64,000 bases of DNA from Perlucidibaca piscinae DSM 21586 (lineage in GTDB: Bacteria; Pseudomonadota; Gammaproteobacteria; Pseudomonadales; Moraxellaceae), in contig NZ_ATUE01000008.1 in NCBI RefSeq assembly GCF_000420045.1, forward strand, positions 1-64,000. Direction: 5' to 3'. This document shows, piece by piece, positions 62,797 to 64,000 of the stretch. Every line of letters begins with the position of its first letter. Position 1 is the first letter of the stretch. The notes below the pieces were generated by a model. The model searched no databases. It saw only the letters and a program-made list of their open reading frames with translations, and was not told the origin of the DNA. Position numbers and translations under genes: made by a program.

Positions 62797-62878
62797 CATT
62801 TCCGCGATCGTGGTGCCGCCACTGGCGAAAGTCGGTAGAATGTTGCGCTGATTTGTCCGCCATCATCGAGTGTTGACC

Positions 62879-64000
62879 ATGTTTTCACGCCTAGTCAGTG
62901 GCCTGTTCGGAACCAAGAACGACCGCGAGCTCAAGCGCATGCGACTGATCGTCGAGCGCATCAATGCCCTGGAGGCAGCCACCGACGCTCTCGATGATGT
63001 CCAGCTCAAGGCGCGCACGGCCGAGTTCCAGCAGCGCTTCAAGGCGGGCGAGTCGCTTGACGCCTTGCTGCCCGAGGCCTTTGCGGTCTGCCGCACGGCA
63101 GCCAAGCGCGTGCTCGGGATGCGGCACTACGATGTGCAGATGATTGGCGGCATCACCCTGCACGAGGGTCGCATTGCGGAAATGCGAACCGGTGAAGGCA
63201 AGACCCTGACCGCGACCCTGCCGGCCTACCTCAATGCCCTCTCGGGCGAGGGCGTGCACGTGGTCACCGTCAACGACTACCTGGCCGCGCGTGACGCCGA
63301 GTGGAACCGTCCGCTGTTCGAGTTCCTCGGCCTCAGCGTCGGCGTCGTGCGCTCGCAGCAGCCCGGCGACCAGAAGCGCGCCGCCTACCGCGCCGACATC
63401 ACCTACGGCACCAACAACGAATTCGGCTTCGACTACCTGCGCGACAACATGGCGTTCCGTCTCGAGGATCGCTTCCAGCGTGGTCACGCCTATGCCCTGA
63501 TCGACGAGGTCGACTCCATCCTCATCGACGAGGCACGCACGCCGCTGATCATTTCCGGTGCCAGCGAGGACTCCTCGCGTCTGTACCAGCTGATCAACAC
63601 GCTGATCCCGCGTCTCACCCGGCAGGCCGAGGAAGGCCAGGCCGACGGCGGTCACTACTGGATCGACGAGAAGTCGCGCCAGGTCGAGCTGACCGAGGCC
63701 GGTCACGAGCATGTCGAGGCCTGCCTGGTCGAGATGGAGCTGCTCGCCGAGGGCGAGAGCCTGTACTCGCCGGCGCATCTCAATCTGCTGCATCACGTGC
63801 ATGCCGCACTGCGTGCGCATGTGCTGTTCCACCGTGACGTGCACTACATCATCCAGAACGGCGACGTGGTCATCGTCGACGAGCATACCGGCCGCACCAT
63901 GCCGGGACGGCGCTGGTCCGAAGGCCTGCACCAGGCGGTCGAGGCCAAGGAGGGCGTGCGCATCCAGGCCGAGAACCAGACCCTGGCCACCACCACGTTC
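62879..64000 (+). CDS. secA: Preprotein translocase ATPase SecA (5' part)
   Basis: The first 374 codons of SecA, cut by the window edge with the frame open. Seen: start MFSRLVSGLFGTKNDRELKR, Walker A MRTGEGKTLTATLPAYL (GEGKT at 105-109), TYGTNNEFGFDYLRDNMAF, the DEAD-type LIDEVDSILIDEARTPLIIS and the start of the preprotein crosslinking domain, ending in VDEHTGRTMPGRRW. It drives secretion through SecYEG. A TAGAAT at 62836-62841 may be its -10. Confidence 0.98.
   Translation, partial: MFSRLVSGLFGTKNDRELKRMRLIVERINALEAATDALDDVQLKARTAEFQQRFKAGESLDALLPEAFAVCRTAAKRVLGMRHYDVQMIGGITLHEGRIAEMRTGEGKTLTATLPAYLNALSGEGVHVVTVNDYLAARDAEWNRPLFEFLGLSVGVVRSQQPGDQKRAAYRADITYGTNNEFGFDYLRDNMAFRLEDRFQRGHAYALIDEVDSILIDEARTPLIISGASEDSSRLYQLINTLIPRLTRQAEEGQADGGHYWIDEKSRQVELTEAGHEHVEACLVEMELLAEGESLYSPAHLNLLHHVHAALRAHVLFHRDVHYIIQNGDVVIVDEHTGRTMPGRRWSEGLHQAVEAKEGVRIQAENQTLATTTF

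Overview
The window is a chromosomal segment of a GC-rich gammaproteobacterium. By eye it is in the low 60s % GC, with almost every gene tightly packed. The gene order (rpoN/LPS transport, mla, murA-hisGDC-degS, rplM-rpsI-petABC-sspAB, rsmI-rnpB-dcw cluster-lpxC-secA) matches what I recall of Pseudomonas and its relatives (Pseudomonadales or Moraxellales type). Genus cannot be set from the sequence alone. The short HisG, AcnB, LpxO, bc1 complex, SspAB and meso-DAP type MurE all fit that placement.

Layout. 1-300: the end of an IS3-type element abuts the hpf terminator. 300-5636 (minus strand): hpf, rpoN and the LPS block lptB-lptA-lptC-kdsC-kdsD. 5803-9174 (plus): mlaFEDCB and ibaG. 9210-13626: murA and hisG-hisD-hisC. 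13627-14502: an AT-rich island holding one gene, which I read as a HEPN-like domain (R-x4-H motif) joined to a C-terminal OST-HTH/LOTUS RNA-binding domain. This is the most unusual item in the window. 14503-30000: accessory and housekeeping genes. They are degS, a Nif3-like gene, pdxH, two paralogous unnamed proteins around an NlpC/P60 peptidase and a double-GST-fold protein, a DUF2058 gene, lpxO, srkA, a small unknown, a nitroreductase, fadI, a Tim44-like membrane protein, a PhzF-like protein, a glycosyltransferase and a PAP2 phosphatase. 30183-34186: acnB, zapG and an alpha/beta hydrolase. 34195-41747: zapE, rplM-rpsI, petABC, sspAB, dolP, diaA-like and yraN. 41825-43136: rsmI and the RNase P RNA gene. 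43344-60301: a complete division/cell-wall cluster (mraZ, rsmH, ftsL, ftsI, murE, murF, mraY, murD, ftsW, murG, murC, ddlB, ftsQ, ftsA, ftsZ), followed by lpxC, a dciA-like gene, an M23 peptidase and the first 374 codons of secA.

How it works together. Most of the window builds the cell envelope: Kdo synthesis and LPS export, phospholipid retrieval by Mla, the MurA-to-lipid II peptidoglycan pathway, divisome proteins, lipid A synthesis and modification (LpxC, LpxO), envelope stress sensing (DegS) and outer-membrane upkeep (DolP). Genes are commonly coupled by ATGA, GTGA or TGATG overlaps. Strong sigma70 promoters can be read before lpxO, rplM, rnpB and mraZ.
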